This document shows positions 16,601 to 24,389 of a stretch of 64,000 nt of DNA, in pieces (the stretch's first letter is position 1; every line of letters starts with the position of its first letter). Below the pieces are notes generated by a model. It did not search any database. It was not told the DNA's origin and worked only from the letters and a program-made list of their open reading frames with translations. Source of the stretch: Pseudomonas moraviensis (lineage in GTDB: Bacteria > Pseudomonadota > Gammaproteobacteria > Pseudomonadales > Pseudomonadaceae); contig NZ_LT629788.1 in assembly GCF_900105805.1 (NCBI RefSeq), positions 5,564,501 through 5,628,500 on the forward strand, given 5' to 3'. The position numbers and the translations under genes were made by a program.

Positions 16601-18443
16601 CGATGAAAGCCGCTCCGCCGGACTGTTTCCGGAAGGCTGTCGGATCGTTGCGCGTTACCGTTCCAGAGTTGCACGGGAACTGTCGGTCGCCTTCTCGTCC
16701 ATGGAAAAACGGATTTATCTGAACATGCTCTCGGTCGATACGTTGTATTCGGCTTTTACGCGCAAGCCGGTGCACGATGAATACCTGTTCGCGCCGGACG
16801 GAGCGACGATTCGCTATCAGCCGGGACTGTGGGAGCGCTTGCGCGCCGATCTGTCGATTGCGCTGACCGCAAACAATACGCTGCCCGACTCGTTGAACGG
16901 CGAGGTCATCAAGCAGCGCCTCTACAGCGGCGCATTGAAACCGATTGCCTGGATCGACTCGCTGGCCAGAACAGGCTATTTGCAAGTCGTCACCGGCAGT
17001 GACCTGTGGGGCCTGCCTCGGCAAGTATCGCGCTGGGTGCCGTTCTCGACCGATCTGCAGGCCGGGTCGGATTACAGCAAAGCCGTCACTGAGTCGGTGT
17101 GCAGCCCGTTGTTCCTTCAGGCGGAGGCAGCCGCCCGATACGTGCATGAGCTGGCGGTGAGCCGGGATGCGCAGACCTTTGGTGTCGTTCTGCGCTCGGC
17201 CGAGGGTCTGTTTCTTGCCAGTCTGCCGCTGACGACGCAACGCTCGGCGTTGGCGCTGGACCGGGTGTTCGAGCAAGGGCGACTGCCTTCAGGCTATCTG
17301 CTCGATTCCATCTACGTGCGTGCCGCTCTGCCGCCATTGGCCGCGCAGTCCGGGGATATCCGGCATGTGCTGCTTTCGCCTGGCGATGTCCAGCAGGCCT
17401 GTAGACGGGCCTCTACGCCGCAGGGCTTCCGGCCGATCTACTTCTCCTGCGCCGACGGTGCAATGTTGAGGCTGCAACTGCACGCGTTCGAGCCTGGCAC
17501 GTTTTACGACGGCTTCGGGCAGATCCAGTTGCGCCCCAACGCCTTTGTCTCGATGGAGCAGGCCGCAGACGATGAGCGCGACATCGCCAAGGGGACGTTC
17601 AGCATGGTCGATTACATCAGGCGCATGGCCCGTGCCGGTGAGCTTGATGTGATTGAAACCAGTGCTTGCTGGTCGCGTCATGGGCGGGTGGATGAAAGCT
17701 GGCAGCCAAGTCTCGCCGATACGTCGCGCATGCTTCGCTGGCAACACCATCCGGTTCCGGCACTGGGGCCGATTTTTCAGCATCCCGACGATGCCGCTCG
17801 CTATGCCCAGCATCGGACTGACAGGGAAACGCTCAGCCGGACCGGTTATGAGGGGGCGATTCTTGCGGAAAAGACGCGGCAGCGCTTTGTGCCGCTGGAG
17901 CCGATTGCCTGGTTCGGCAATGAGGAAAACCTGCGTCTGCGGCTCTACCGTACCAGCGCAGACCCGGCGACCGACTGGCGTCGGCCGGTGCCACGCTTCC
18001 CTCACGGATACGCCGTGGTGGCCAGCCACCAATTCAGCCTGTCGGGCAACACCCTGTTGGTCGTCGACAGCGAACAGATTCGCAATAATTTCGCCGATCC
18101 CGCGCAGGTGCACGCACACACCCATGAACTGAAAAACCAGGGTTTCGATATCCGTGCCTATTACTACTCGACGCCCGGCCATGAGTTGCTCAAATACACG
18201 CCTGTGTACTCGGACGCCGAACAGGATCTGTTGCTGACCCGGTCAATCGTTTATGAAAACGGGCAATGGATCAGCCACCTGACGCCTGGGCAATTTGTCT
18301 CGCGGCTCATGCAACTGGGCGGGCTTCAGGTGTTGGTGGCAGGCCAGTACTGGCGCCATACCGGGCGCCTGGGCAGCGGTTGGCGCACCCGTCGCCAACA
18401 GCCCTCGGCTCGAGGCACCGTGCGGATCAGAGATGAGCTGTAA
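13638..18443 (+). CDS. Giant protein of seven tandem degenerate modules (DUF4329-like)
   Basis: 1601 residues from the ATG with GCAGGA eight bases upstream; an ATG at 13560 is in frame but lacks such a site. Apart from a short N-terminus and one Pro-rich linker near 15630-15750, the protein is seven successive modules of ~215-230 residues, starting near bases 13698, 14347, 14991, 15757, 16420, 17094 and 17757. Each opens with a form of LGPVFxSADDAAxxAH, continues with GGxIL..DGxFVAT, has a central aromatic/basic segment (HLHSHVA in module 1), a (D)GxLLKY motif (LLKYSP, MLRYCF, LIRFEP, LLKYVR, TIRYQP, MLRLQL, LLKYTP), and ends L..AxxGxLxVxxxSxxWxxxG. The opening resembles DUF4329, a domain I associate with polymorphic toxin-type proteins; no catalytic function can be read. 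No signal peptide or membrane segments. It is inserted between urtA and the copper cluster. Function unknown. Confidence 0.75.
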   Translation: MNDVPGRPGLAATHTGKSRLPPLSPAFLSEEDAAYWVHTRLPRKPDREYGSVILRRPDGKFVATAPTPGDATSFDLSTVLDLGISGYWQAPSGYRFVAHLHSHVALYDVVSAAWPELDERRRRLFVNFFSLKDFKTAIDLRAEFPGTYISGPDGTLLKYSPSGSQAELDSYRSYGEQSRSGQKSWAINIIDTIIRLASVGELKVIVSNADWGDSVGVVPLDWQPGQGFSTGTPSEPPLMTRVCVNAERAVLAALKSTGAQTAGLLLKKITGEEYVATHARPAGLAAWDPEQIFPADAQGQLQLPRGYLLEGFYFASRPDPAQFPAAQPWLYENFFTPQEIAIGIEAFGRSKHLAKVGGALSLYMRAQDHSMLRYCFSDQPIEAALSVVNADATVSDNGVQARLLAGTLSPREFVSMLVLAGRLEVVRGSALWANLGPVSLQWLPFANFPWPVLSRDFLRADDAALHAHEQLGSRRDRQHGGYVFQRSDQRFVVTEPLPADIDRLSQGRLYPQDNQGRPVFPDDHRLYARYVCHVALSQLDPVHVRYLRWTWEEAVLSQQMLSVDEMRQTLLDGAIVYCSGAGNSLIRFEPSATAQANDLAKRLGTRQQPGRLANELERGSKRPQDFVREQAQAGQLVNLIDHPMWGYRGQIKPDGYLPVAFPAVPAEPERPQTTLPAPSLPQPSLPPYPSPATPLPAATVMPWKRPERVLFGAVFASADDVAVSQCAADRRLHTENRAWFGFILKHNDREEYIGTELIPVNDSGDNLFRLASVFGSRTTPPWHEYPDGFDLHAGFYSHRRVEDPSRDPADWLGHFFVSPDTLAVAMYLSPRRPVITSGLHKTLFIATGDDALLKYVRSSSGKLFHDESSQQTLESLKDDLAAQRLLPSDLVHVVAESGQLSVLRTSLCWDRPGIVRKTWQPFANLERRALGPVFRSADDAAVHARSLVPEVTEKIWGGLILERLDGLYVATTPVEVTRENFDSTQIIADESRSAGLFPEGCRIVARYRSRVARELSVAFSSMEKRIYLNMLSVDTLYSAFTRKPVHDEYLFAPDGATIRYQPGLWERLRADLSIALTANNTLPDSLNGEVIKQRLYSGALKPIAWIDSLARTGYLQVVTGSDLWGLPRQVSRWVPFSTDLQAGSDYSKAVTESVCSPLFLQAEAAARYVHELAVSRDAQTFGVVLRSAEGLFLASLPLTTQRSALALDRVFEQGRLPSGYLLDSIYVRAALPPLAAQSGDIRHVLLSPGDVQQACRRASTPQGFRPIYFSCADGAMLRLQLHAFEPGTFYDGFGQIQLRPNAFVSMEQAADDERDIAKGTFSMVDYIRRMARAGELDVIETSACWSRHGRVDESWQPSLADTSRMLRWQHHPVPALGPIFQHPDDAARYAQHRTDRETLSRTGYEGAILAEKTRQRFVPLEPIAWFGNEENLRLRLYRTSADPATDWRRPVPRFPHGYAVVASHQFSLSGNTLLVVDSEQIRNNFADPAQVHAHTHELKNQGFDIRAYYYSTPGHELLKYTPVYSDAEQDLLLTRSIVYENGQWISHLTPGQFVSRLMQLGGLQVLVAGQYWRHTGRLGSGWRTRRQQPSARGTVRIRDEL

Positions 18444-18459
18444 ATCGAACGCCATGTCG

Positions 18460-18483
18460 GGCGCGGGCCATTGAGCCCGCGCC
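18460..18483. terminator. GC-rich hairpin between convergent genes
   Basis: GGCGCGGGC (18460-18468) and GCCCGCGCC (18475-18483) form a perfect 9-bp stem with a 6-base loop, between the seven-module gene and the PepSY gene read from the other strand. There is no T tract; probable shared transcript-end structure. Confidence 0.55.
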
Positions 18484-18489
18484 GCGAGA

Positions 18490-19863
18490 TCACTGGGGCT
18501 GGCCGGCGGTGCGCTGGCTCAAACGCGGCAGCAGGAAACGATCCAGCAACCACACCACCACCAGCGAGGCGCCGACCAGCGGAAACACCACCGCCAGCAC
18601 CAGCATGATCGCCACGCCGGTTTTCCACTTCGGCAGGTCATGACGCAGCGGCGGTACGCCGAACTTGCCTTCGGGGCGACGCTTCCACCAGATCACCACA
18701 CCGCTGACGGCGCTGAGCAGGATCATCAGGCAGATCAGCAGCACGACGATCTGATTGAAGGTGCCGAACATCTTGCCTTCGTGGAGCATCACGCCGATTT
18801 CGGTCGCGCGAGCAACCGTGCCGTAGTGTTCGAAGCGCACATCGGCGAGGACCTTGCCGGTGTACTGATCGACGTGCAGGGTGGCGTCGTTGCGCGGGTC
18901 GTCGGCGAACACGGCGATGGTGAACACGCCGGTGGCGGTGGTTGGCAGGGTGATGCTGTAGCCGGGTTCGACCTTGCGCTCGCTGGCGATGTTCTGCACC
19001 TCCTGCAGACTGATCGCGGGAGCCGCGGGGCCGGCGTGGGCGTTGCCGTGGTTCATGTGTTCGGCGTGGTCGCCGGACATGGGCATCGGCGTGTTTTCCA
19101 TCGCCCATGGCACGGTCTGGCGAGTGGCGCTGTTGAGGCTGCGCGCCTCGATGTCGGAGGTTGGCACGTTGTTCCACATCGCGGCCGGAAACACGTTCCA
19201 CACCTGCGCGTACTGCTTGCCCCAGAAACCGGTCCAGGTCATACCGCTGAGCAGCATCACCAGCAGCAACGTCGCGCCCCAGAAACCGCTGACCGCATGC
19301 AGATCACGCCACAACACCCGACCGCGGCTGCTCAGGCGCGGCCACAGAATGCCCGCCGCCTGACCACGCGGCCACCACAGAAACAGGCCCGACACCACGA
19401 GCACCACGCCCCAGCCAGCGGCCATTTCGATCAGCCGATCACCGACGGTGCCGATCATCAATTCGCCATGGATCGCCCGGGCGATGGCTTGCAGATTCTG
19501 CTTGGCGTCCTGCTCGCCGAGGATGTCGCCGTGATACGGATCGACGAACACGTTGAGTTCGTGCCCGGCATTTTTCACCACGAATTGCGCGCTGCGTTCG
19601 GCATTCACCGGCGGCAGGTACTGGGTGACCTGGCCTTGCGGATAAGCGTTTTTCACCCGTTGCAGCAAGTCATCGGCGGGGACCGTGTGGTGACCGGCCG
19701 GGACTTCGAGCAGGCTGCTGTACATCAGCGCGTCGAGCTGCGGTTTGAACAGATAGATGATCCCGGTCAGGGCCAGCATCACCATGAAGGGCGCGACGAA
19801 CAGGCCGGCATAGAAATGCCAGCGCCAGGCCAGGTTGTAGAAATTGGGTTGAGGCTTTTGCAT
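18490..19863 (-). CDS. PepSY-associated TM-helix membrane protein
   Basis: 457 residues from MQKPQPNFYNLAWRWHFYAG, the standard start of this family. Hydrophobic helices lie near residues 15-40, 150-175, 200-220, 360-385 and 420-445. Periplasmic PepSY-type segments with HELNVFVDPYHGDILG and HVDQYTGKVLADV lie between them, plus a His/Met-rich stretch (MPMSGDHAEHMNHGNAH) likely to bind metal. Proteins of this family accompany TonB-dependent receptors and are often involved in metal release or reduction. It is the last gene of the copper cluster, 194 bp after oprC, with a REP pair in the gap. Confidence 0.85.
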   Translation of the reverse strand: MQKPQPNFYNLAWRWHFYAGLFVAPFMVMLALTGIIYLFKPQLDALMYSSLLEVPAGHHTVPADDLLQRVKNAYPQGQVTQYLPPVNAERSAQFVVKNAGHELNVFVDPYHGDILGEQDAKQNLQAIARAIHGELMIGTVGDRLIEMAAGWGVVLVVSGLFLWWPRGQAAGILWPRLSSRGRVLWRDLHAVSGFWGATLLLVMLLSGMTWTGFWGKQYAQVWNVFPAAMWNNVPTSDIEARSLNSATRQTVPWAMENTPMPMSGDHAEHMNHGNAHAGPAAPAISLQEVQNIASERKVEPGYSITLPTTATGVFTIAVFADDPRNDATLHVDQYTGKVLADVRFEHYGTVARATEIGVMLHEGKMFGTFNQIVVLLICLMILLSAVSGVVIWWKRRPEGKFGVPPLRHDLPKWKTGVAIMLVLAVVFPLVGASLVVVWLLDRFLLPRLSQRTAGQPQ

Positions 19864-19918
19864 CACGTGTGCTCCGCTGGGCTTGGTTCTTTTCGTTATT
19901 TGTCTGGACTGCCTGTTC

Positions 19919-20023
19919 GTGGCGAGGGAGCTTGCTCCCGCTGGCCTGCGAAGCAGGCCCAGGCTCTGCAAATCAAGAGAGGGCCGCTACGCGCCCCAGC
20001 GGGAGCAAGCTCCCTCGCCACAG
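19919..20023. repeat. REP inverted pair, GTGGCGAGGGAGCTTGCTCCC type
   Basis: GTGGCGAGGGAGCTTGCTCC at the left is mirrored by GGAGCAAGCTCCCTCGCCAC at the right, with a secondary palindrome (GGCCTGCGAAGCAGGCC) inside. It is a third REP family, located between oprC and the PepSY gene. Confidence 0.9.
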
Positions 20024-20057
20024 GGCAGTGTTCACACCAGGAATTTCTCGTGGCGTG

Positions 20058-22178
20058 TCAGAAACTCATATCCACTTTGGTCCAGAGCGTTCGCCCCGGT
20101 TCATTAATTGCCTGCGGGTCATTGGCCGGGTAGCCGAACCCGGCGTTGCCGGCCAGGTTCAAGTGCTCGGCATAAGCCTTGCCGAACAGGTTGTCGACGC
20201 CGCTGCTGACCTTCCAGTGCTTGTTGATGCGGTACGCGCCGTTGAGCGAGAACACACCGAAGCCCGAGCTCTGGTCGTAGTCCTTGCCGACTACGTTGCC
20301 CTTGTTTGCGTCGATGCGGTGCTGCGCGGCGACCACCCGCCACAGCGCCCCGGCACTCCAGTTGTCTTCGCTGTAGGTCAGGCCGAAACGCGCGTCCAGC
20401 GGTGGCATTTGCGGGAGCGCCGAGCCGTCGCTGCTGTTCTTGCCCCAGGCGTAGGCCAGCGTTGCGTCGGCCTTCCAGTGTTCGCTGAGGTTGTAGGCGG
20501 CGCCGAGTTCGCCGCCCATGATCCGCGCGTCGATGTTCTCGGCCCGCGAAGTGCTCATACCCATCATTCCCGGCGTGTAGTCGAAAAGGATGTAATCGCG
20601 GACCACACCGATGTAACCCGAGGCCCAGGCTTCGAGGTCGGCGCCTTTGTAATTGACGCCGAAATCCAGCTGGGTGGTTTTTTCCGGTTTGATCGAATCG
20701 AAGGCATTGACCGAACCCGCCGGGCCGGCGTCTGGCGAAAACAGTTCCCAGTAATCCGGGAAGCGTTGCGCGTGGCCGAGGCCTGCGTAAAGCGTGGTCG
20801 GGCTGTCAGCCAAGTCGTGCTCATAGCGCACGAAGCCGCTGGGCAGCGTATCGGCGCGGGTGTCGTCAGCGGTCGGGTTGGGCCGCGACATCATCCCCGA
20901 CCCGGTGGTCTGGCGATAATCCCTGGCCGAAGCGCGATCGACCCGCGCGCCACTGATCAGGCGATCACGCTCGGCGGCGTACCAGGTCATTTCGCTGAAC
21001 ACGCCGTAATTGTGGAAGTCTGCGTCCTTGCTGTACGGCAGATCCTTGTAGGTATCGACGCCCATCGCACTGCGCTCGCGGTGCTCATTGGTCTGCGCAT
21101 CCAGCCCGGTGATCAGCTGAATATCCGCCCAACGCCAGGTCGCCTTGATCCGCGCGCCGAGGGTGCGCCGGTCGACGTTGGACGCCATGGGGCCGGCCAT
21201 CATCCCGGTGCCGGACGGTGTGCGCAGGGTGTAGTTGTCCATTACATGGTCGGCGTAGTTGTAGTAGACCTGCGCCTCGAGTTTTTCCAGCACATCGGTG
21301 ATATCGGATTTCTCAAAGCGCAGGCCAAGGCTTTCGCGCAGGAACTGCGAGCCGTCCATGCCACGCCCGGCATAACGCGCCTCGCCATCGCCCTTGCCGG
21401 CGGTGAGCTCGATCAGGGTGTCGGCATCCGGCGTCCAGCCCAGCGCGATATCACCGTTCCATTTGTCGTAGCGCGAGGCGACGACGTCGTTGTTGCCGTC
21501 GCGGTAATCGTCGGAATGCGCGGTGTTACCGATCACCCGCATGTAGCCCAACGCACCACCGGCAGCGGCGTCGATCACCTTGTCGAAACGACCGTGGGAG
21601 CCGGCCAGCACGCTGGCGTTCACCCGCGTGCCGAGTTCGCCGAAACGCTCCGGTTCGCGTTCGAACAGCACCGTGCCAGCCGACGCGCCGGGGCCCCAGA
21701 GCACGGTTTGCGGGCCTTTGATTACCGTGAGTTTGTCGTAGGTTTCCGGCGATATGTACGAAGTCGGCGCATCCATTCGGCCCGGGCAGGCGCCGAGCAT
21801 CATGCTGCCGTTGGTGAGGATGTTCAGCCGCGAGCCGAACATCCCGCGCAGCACCGGATCGCCGTTGGTGCCGCCATTGCGCACCAGGGCGAAGCCGGGA
21901 ATGGTCTTCAGATAGTCACCGCCGTCACTGGCCGGCACCGGTTGGCGCGGGTCCTTGGGATCGGTGACGATCGTCAGTGGTGAGCTGGGGGCGAGGGCAG
22001 TAATCACCGTCGGACTCAGTTCTTGCGGGTGGCCGGCATGCTCATCGGCCTGGGCCAGCGGTGTCAGCAATACGCCGCAGAGGACGGCGCTGGCGTGCCC
22101 GAACCGCATCCGCGATCGGTTCAGGGTAAAAGGCGCGCGGGCGGATTCCGCGCAGGGAACAGCAGTAAACCTGGACAT
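20058..22178 (-). CDS. oprC: TonB-dependent copper receptor, OprC type
   Basis: 706 residues from the ATG of MSRFTAVP, which has GGA about nine bases upstream; MEIV twelve bases earlier is an alternative. After a signal sequence ending at PLAQA comes the plug (LSPTVITALAPSSPL, NGGTNGDPVLRGMFGSRLN), then the outer-membrane barrel ending in a terminal phenylalanine (VDMSF). Two short motifs match the CxxxM and HxM copper ligands reported for P. aeruginosa OprC: GACPGRMDAPT and YADHVMDNY. Predicted function is energised copper uptake across the outer membrane. It clusters with a PCuAC chaperone and two cysteine/methionine-rich DUF2946 proteins. Confidence 0.92.
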   Translation of the reverse strand: MSRFTAVPCAESARAPFTLNRSRMRFGHASAVLCGVLLTPLAQADEHAGHPQELSPTVITALAPSSPLTIVTDPKDPRQPVPASDGGDYLKTIPGFALVRNGGTNGDPVLRGMFGSRLNILTNGSMMLGACPGRMDAPTSYISPETYDKLTVIKGPQTVLWGPGASAGTVLFEREPERFGELGTRVNASVLAGSHGRFDKVIDAAAGGALGYMRVIGNTAHSDDYRDGNNDVVASRYDKWNGDIALGWTPDADTLIELTAGKGDGEARYAGRGMDGSQFLRESLGLRFEKSDITDVLEKLEAQVYYNYADHVMDNYTLRTPSGTGMMAGPMASNVDRRTLGARIKATWRWADIQLITGLDAQTNEHRERSAMGVDTYKDLPYSKDADFHNYGVFSEMTWYAAERDRLISGARVDRASARDYRQTTGSGMMSRPNPTADDTRADTLPSGFVRYEHDLADSPTTLYAGLGHAQRFPDYWELFSPDAGPAGSVNAFDSIKPEKTTQLDFGVNYKGADLEAWASGYIGVVRDYILFDYTPGMMGMSTSRAENIDARIMGGELGAAYNLSEHWKADATLAYAWGKNSSDGSALPQMPPLDARFGLTYSEDNWSAGALWRVVAAQHRIDANKGNVVGKDYDQSSGFGVFSLNGAYRINKHWKVSSGVDNLFGKAYAEHLNLAGNAGFGYPANDPQAINEPGRTLWTKVDMSF

Positions 22179-22262
22179 GACAATTTCCATCGAACAGTCG
22201 TAAACACCACGGCCGACAGCCTGAAACTGTCTTCTCAACCGTGTGCAATCAGAGGTGCGTGT

Positions 22263-22709
22263 TTACGTCGCGACGGGCGGGGCGCGGGTGCGGGCGCCGG
22301 GGAAGAAGGGTTGGCGGGCGTGGCCCAAACGCGGGGAGGGTGGGGTGAAGGTATTGGGTGGCGGGATGTTGAAAGCGATGAAATCGCCACCGCCGGTCAG
22401 CGCCGGGCAATTGAACAGCAGGCTGCAGTAACCGCACTTTTCCCACAGCACGTGATGCGAGGATTGCGGCGGGCAGTGCTCTACCGAGGGCTTGGCGTCA
22501 TGGCTGCGGTGGTCCATGCCGGGCATGTCCATCGACATGTCCATGCTCATTGGCATCGATGTCGAGGCGTGCTGATCCATCGGCATCGACTGAGAAATCA
22601 GTGGGCCGATGAAGATCATCAACATGGCGAACAGGGCGATCCAGCTGCCACGCGTCAGCGCTTGAGTCTGACGGTGGTGCGGGGCGGGCCTGGCGCGCAA
22701 AGGACGCAT
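22263..22709 (-). CDS. DUF2946 protein with Met/His-rich segment
   Basis: 148 residues. A single hydrophobic helix at ~20-40 (SWIALFAMLMIFIGPLIS) is followed by a very Met/His-rich stretch (MDQHASTSMPMSMDMS, then MDMPGMDHRSHD), a CxxC in EKCGYCSLLFNC, and a Pro/Arg-rich tail. This is the DUF2946 layout, found next to copper receptors; the methionine and cysteine clusters suggest periplasmic copper binding. It lies 84 bp before oprC and 21 bp after the PCuAC gene, so it is in the same operon. Confidence 0.82.
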   Translation of the reverse strand: MRPLRARPAPHHRQTQALTRGSWIALFAMLMIFIGPLISQSMPMDQHASTSMPMSMDMSMDMPGMDHRSHDAKPSVEHCPPQSSHHVLWEKCGYCSLLFNCPALTGGGDFIAFNIPPPNTFTPPSPRLGHARQPFFPGARTRAPPVAT

Positions 22710-22730
22710 GGGCGGAGTCAGCCGGGTCGG

Positions 22731-23210
22731 TTACTGAGCGTGCACGTGGGCCTGGGTGGATTCCGGCGGTTTCTTCTGCACGGCGACATCGACCGTGACA
22801 TCGCCGGCCTTCTCGAAATGCAGGGTCATCGGGAAGCGCTTGCCATCGCTGAGCAGGCTGCGATCGCTCAGGTTGAGCAACATGACGTGGTAAGCCATCG
22901 GCGCAAACGTCACGGTGCCGCCAGGTGGAATATCCACGCCTGGAACCTGCTGCATTTTCATCAGGTCGCCCTGCATCACGTGCTCGTGCAGTTGTGCTTC
23001 GGCGGCAATCTTCGAGTCGACGCTGAGCAGGCGATCGGCGCTTTTGCCGGTGTTGTGAATGATGAAATAGGCGGCAACGGTCGGCGCATTCGGCGGCAGC
23101 TCCTGTGACCACGGATGGGCGATTTCCAGCGCACCGGCCTTGTATTCGTGGGCATGGGCGAAGCACGCCGGCAAAAGCAGCGCAGCGAGGACGAAGAGTT
23201 TCTTCAACAT
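22731..23210 (-). CDS. Periplasmic copper chaperone PCu(A)C
   Basis: 159 residues. Signal peptide MLKKLFVLAALLLPACFAHA, then a cupredoxin-like domain with the PCuAC copper site: HEHVMQGDLMKM followed by MAYHVML, i.e. the H(M)...M...HxM pattern. The C-terminus carries extra histidines (AHVHAQ). Family members bind Cu(I) in the periplasm and deliver it to cytochrome oxidase or other acceptors. Placement beside an OprC-type receptor points to a copper-import route. Confidence 0.92.
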   Translation of the reverse strand: MLKKLFVLAALLLPACFAHAHEYKAGALEIAHPWSQELPPNAPTVAAYFIIHNTGKSADRLLSVDSKIAAEAQLHEHVMQGDLMKMQQVPGVDIPPGGTVTFAPMAYHVMLLNLSDRSLLSDGKRFPMTLHFEKAGDVTVDVAVQKKPPESTQAHVHAQ

Positions 23211-23258
23211 GGCAGTTCTCCAGAACGATTTGAAACGCGGATTTATGGCGCGAACAAA

Positions 23259-23657
23259 TCAGACCAGAGGGGATGCACGGGGATTGAGACTCGGCCATTG
23301 CTGGCGCGGAGCGGGGGCTTGCAGGGCGACGGGCGCAACGCTGCGGTTACTTTCGAATCGCGCGAAATACAACTGCGGCGAATGCCCCGGCAGCGCCAGC
23401 AATGGCGCTGAACCTGAGCAGCACCAGCAATGCTGCATGTTCGAATGGCTATCGTTTTGCGGGGCCTTTTGATCTGTAGCGCCGATGTCGATCGCCACCA
23501 TCTTCATGCCGCTGCCGGTGCAGAAACTGCTCCAGAGGATCTGCTCGGCGGGTTCGCCGCCCGCCTGCGCCATCGCCCCGCTCAGCGGCATGGCGAGCAT
23601 GTTGAACAGCACTGCAAAGCAGGCGATCCAGGCAAATGCTAACCGGCGTCGGTTCAT
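23259..23657 (-). CDS. DUF2946 protein, second copy
   Basis: 132 residues. Signal-anchor-like N-terminus (AFAWIACFAVLFNMLAMPL), then SFCTGSGMKMVAIDIG and the cysteine motif MQHCWCCSGSAP, both usual in DUF2946. It is the most upstream gene of the copper operon on the minus strand. It differs from the other DUF2946 copy by lacking the long Met/His stretch. No clear metal-regulator box was recognised in the ~97 bp upstream. Confidence 0.82.
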   Translation of the reverse strand: MNRRRLAFAWIACFAVLFNMLAMPLSGAMAQAGGEPAEQILWSSFCTGSGMKMVAIDIGATDQKAPQNDSHSNMQHCWCCSGSAPLLALPGHSPQLYFARFESNRSVAPVALQAPAPRQQWPSLNPRASPLV

Positions 23658-23754
23658 GGGACAGGTCCGTTGGGTGGGCGATCAGGCGCGGCTATTTAGC
23701 CTGATCAGGGCCGATAAGTAAAAAAGCGTCGTGCGGTCTGGTGTCGCAGTGCGT

Positions 23755-24045
23755 TCACAGCGTTACGGCATGCAATCTCAAACCCAGAGCCTTCATGACT
23801 TTCATGATAGTTGCGAATTCGGGATTGCCAGTGCTGCTCAGCGCTTTATAAAGACTTTCGCGGCCCAAACCTGCATCCCGCGCCACTTGTGTCATGCCTT
23901 GAGCCCGGGCGATGTCATTGAGTGCTGCACGGATAAGGACGCCGTCGCCTTCATCATCGTCAAAACAGGCAACTAGATATGCCGCCATGTCCTCGGGAGT
24001 TTTGAGGTACTCGGCGGCGTCAAAACGGGCGAATTCTTCGGTCAT
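23755..24045 (-). CDS. Orphan HigA-type addiction-module antidote/HTH regulator
   Basis: 96 residues. The sequence (FDAAEYLKTPEDMAAYL near the N-terminus; ALNDIARAQGMTQVARDAG, LGRESLYKALSSTGNPEF and KVMKALGLRLHA in the C-terminal HTH) matches the putative addiction-module antidote family, which neutralises a RelE/HigB-like toxin and represses its own operon. The usual partner lies directly upstream, but no intact toxin frame can be found in 24046-24389, and the gene downstream is DUF2946. It is therefore a solitary antitoxin or a retained regulator. Confidence 0.8.
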   Translation of the reverse strand: MTEEFARFDAAEYLKTPEDMAAYLVACFDDDEGDGVLIRAALNDIARAQGMTQVARDAGLGRESLYKALSSTGNPEFATIMKVMKALGLRLHAVTL

Positions 24046-24190
24046 TGGATGTGTACGCCCTTGGAATCAAAGACGTTGAGCGTAGAGGTGGACGCTGACG
24101 GCCGATAGTCAGTGATTCGTTAAGTTGTTGTGGGCAGTGTCCGGTGCGTTTGTAGGATTCAAGTCAGATATCCGGCCGAGCCCGTGACAT

Positions 24191-24281
24191 TGTGGGAGCG
24201 AGCCTGCTCGCGAAAGCGGTGGGTCAGGCAATGATGTGCAAACTTTGCCGACGTCTTCGCGAGCAGGCTCGCTCCCACACT
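24191..24281. repeat. REP inverted pair, GTGGGAGCGAGCCTGCTCGCG type
   Basis: TGTGGGAGCGAGCCTGCTCG at the left and CGAGCAGGCTCGCTCCCACA at the right form an inverted doublet. This is the main content of the 344-bp gap 24046-24389 between the orphan antitoxin and cobK; nothing else was recognised there. Confidence 0.9.
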
Positions 24282-24389
24282 GTTCGGTGGCGACCACATA
24301 GCCTGTTCAGCCCGCGAACCCAGTGGGAACTGCGGTGCGACGATTCGACTTGCCCGCGAAGGCGTGTGTGTGAAAACTGCGCCTGTTTT

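Noticed and set aside
24046..24120. Remnant of a toxin gene ahead of the antitoxin: a frame ending in TGA that overlaps the antitoxin ATG
   Set aside because: Only about 25 codons with no start codon, and no RelE/HigB features. The ATGA overlap is suggestive but not enough.
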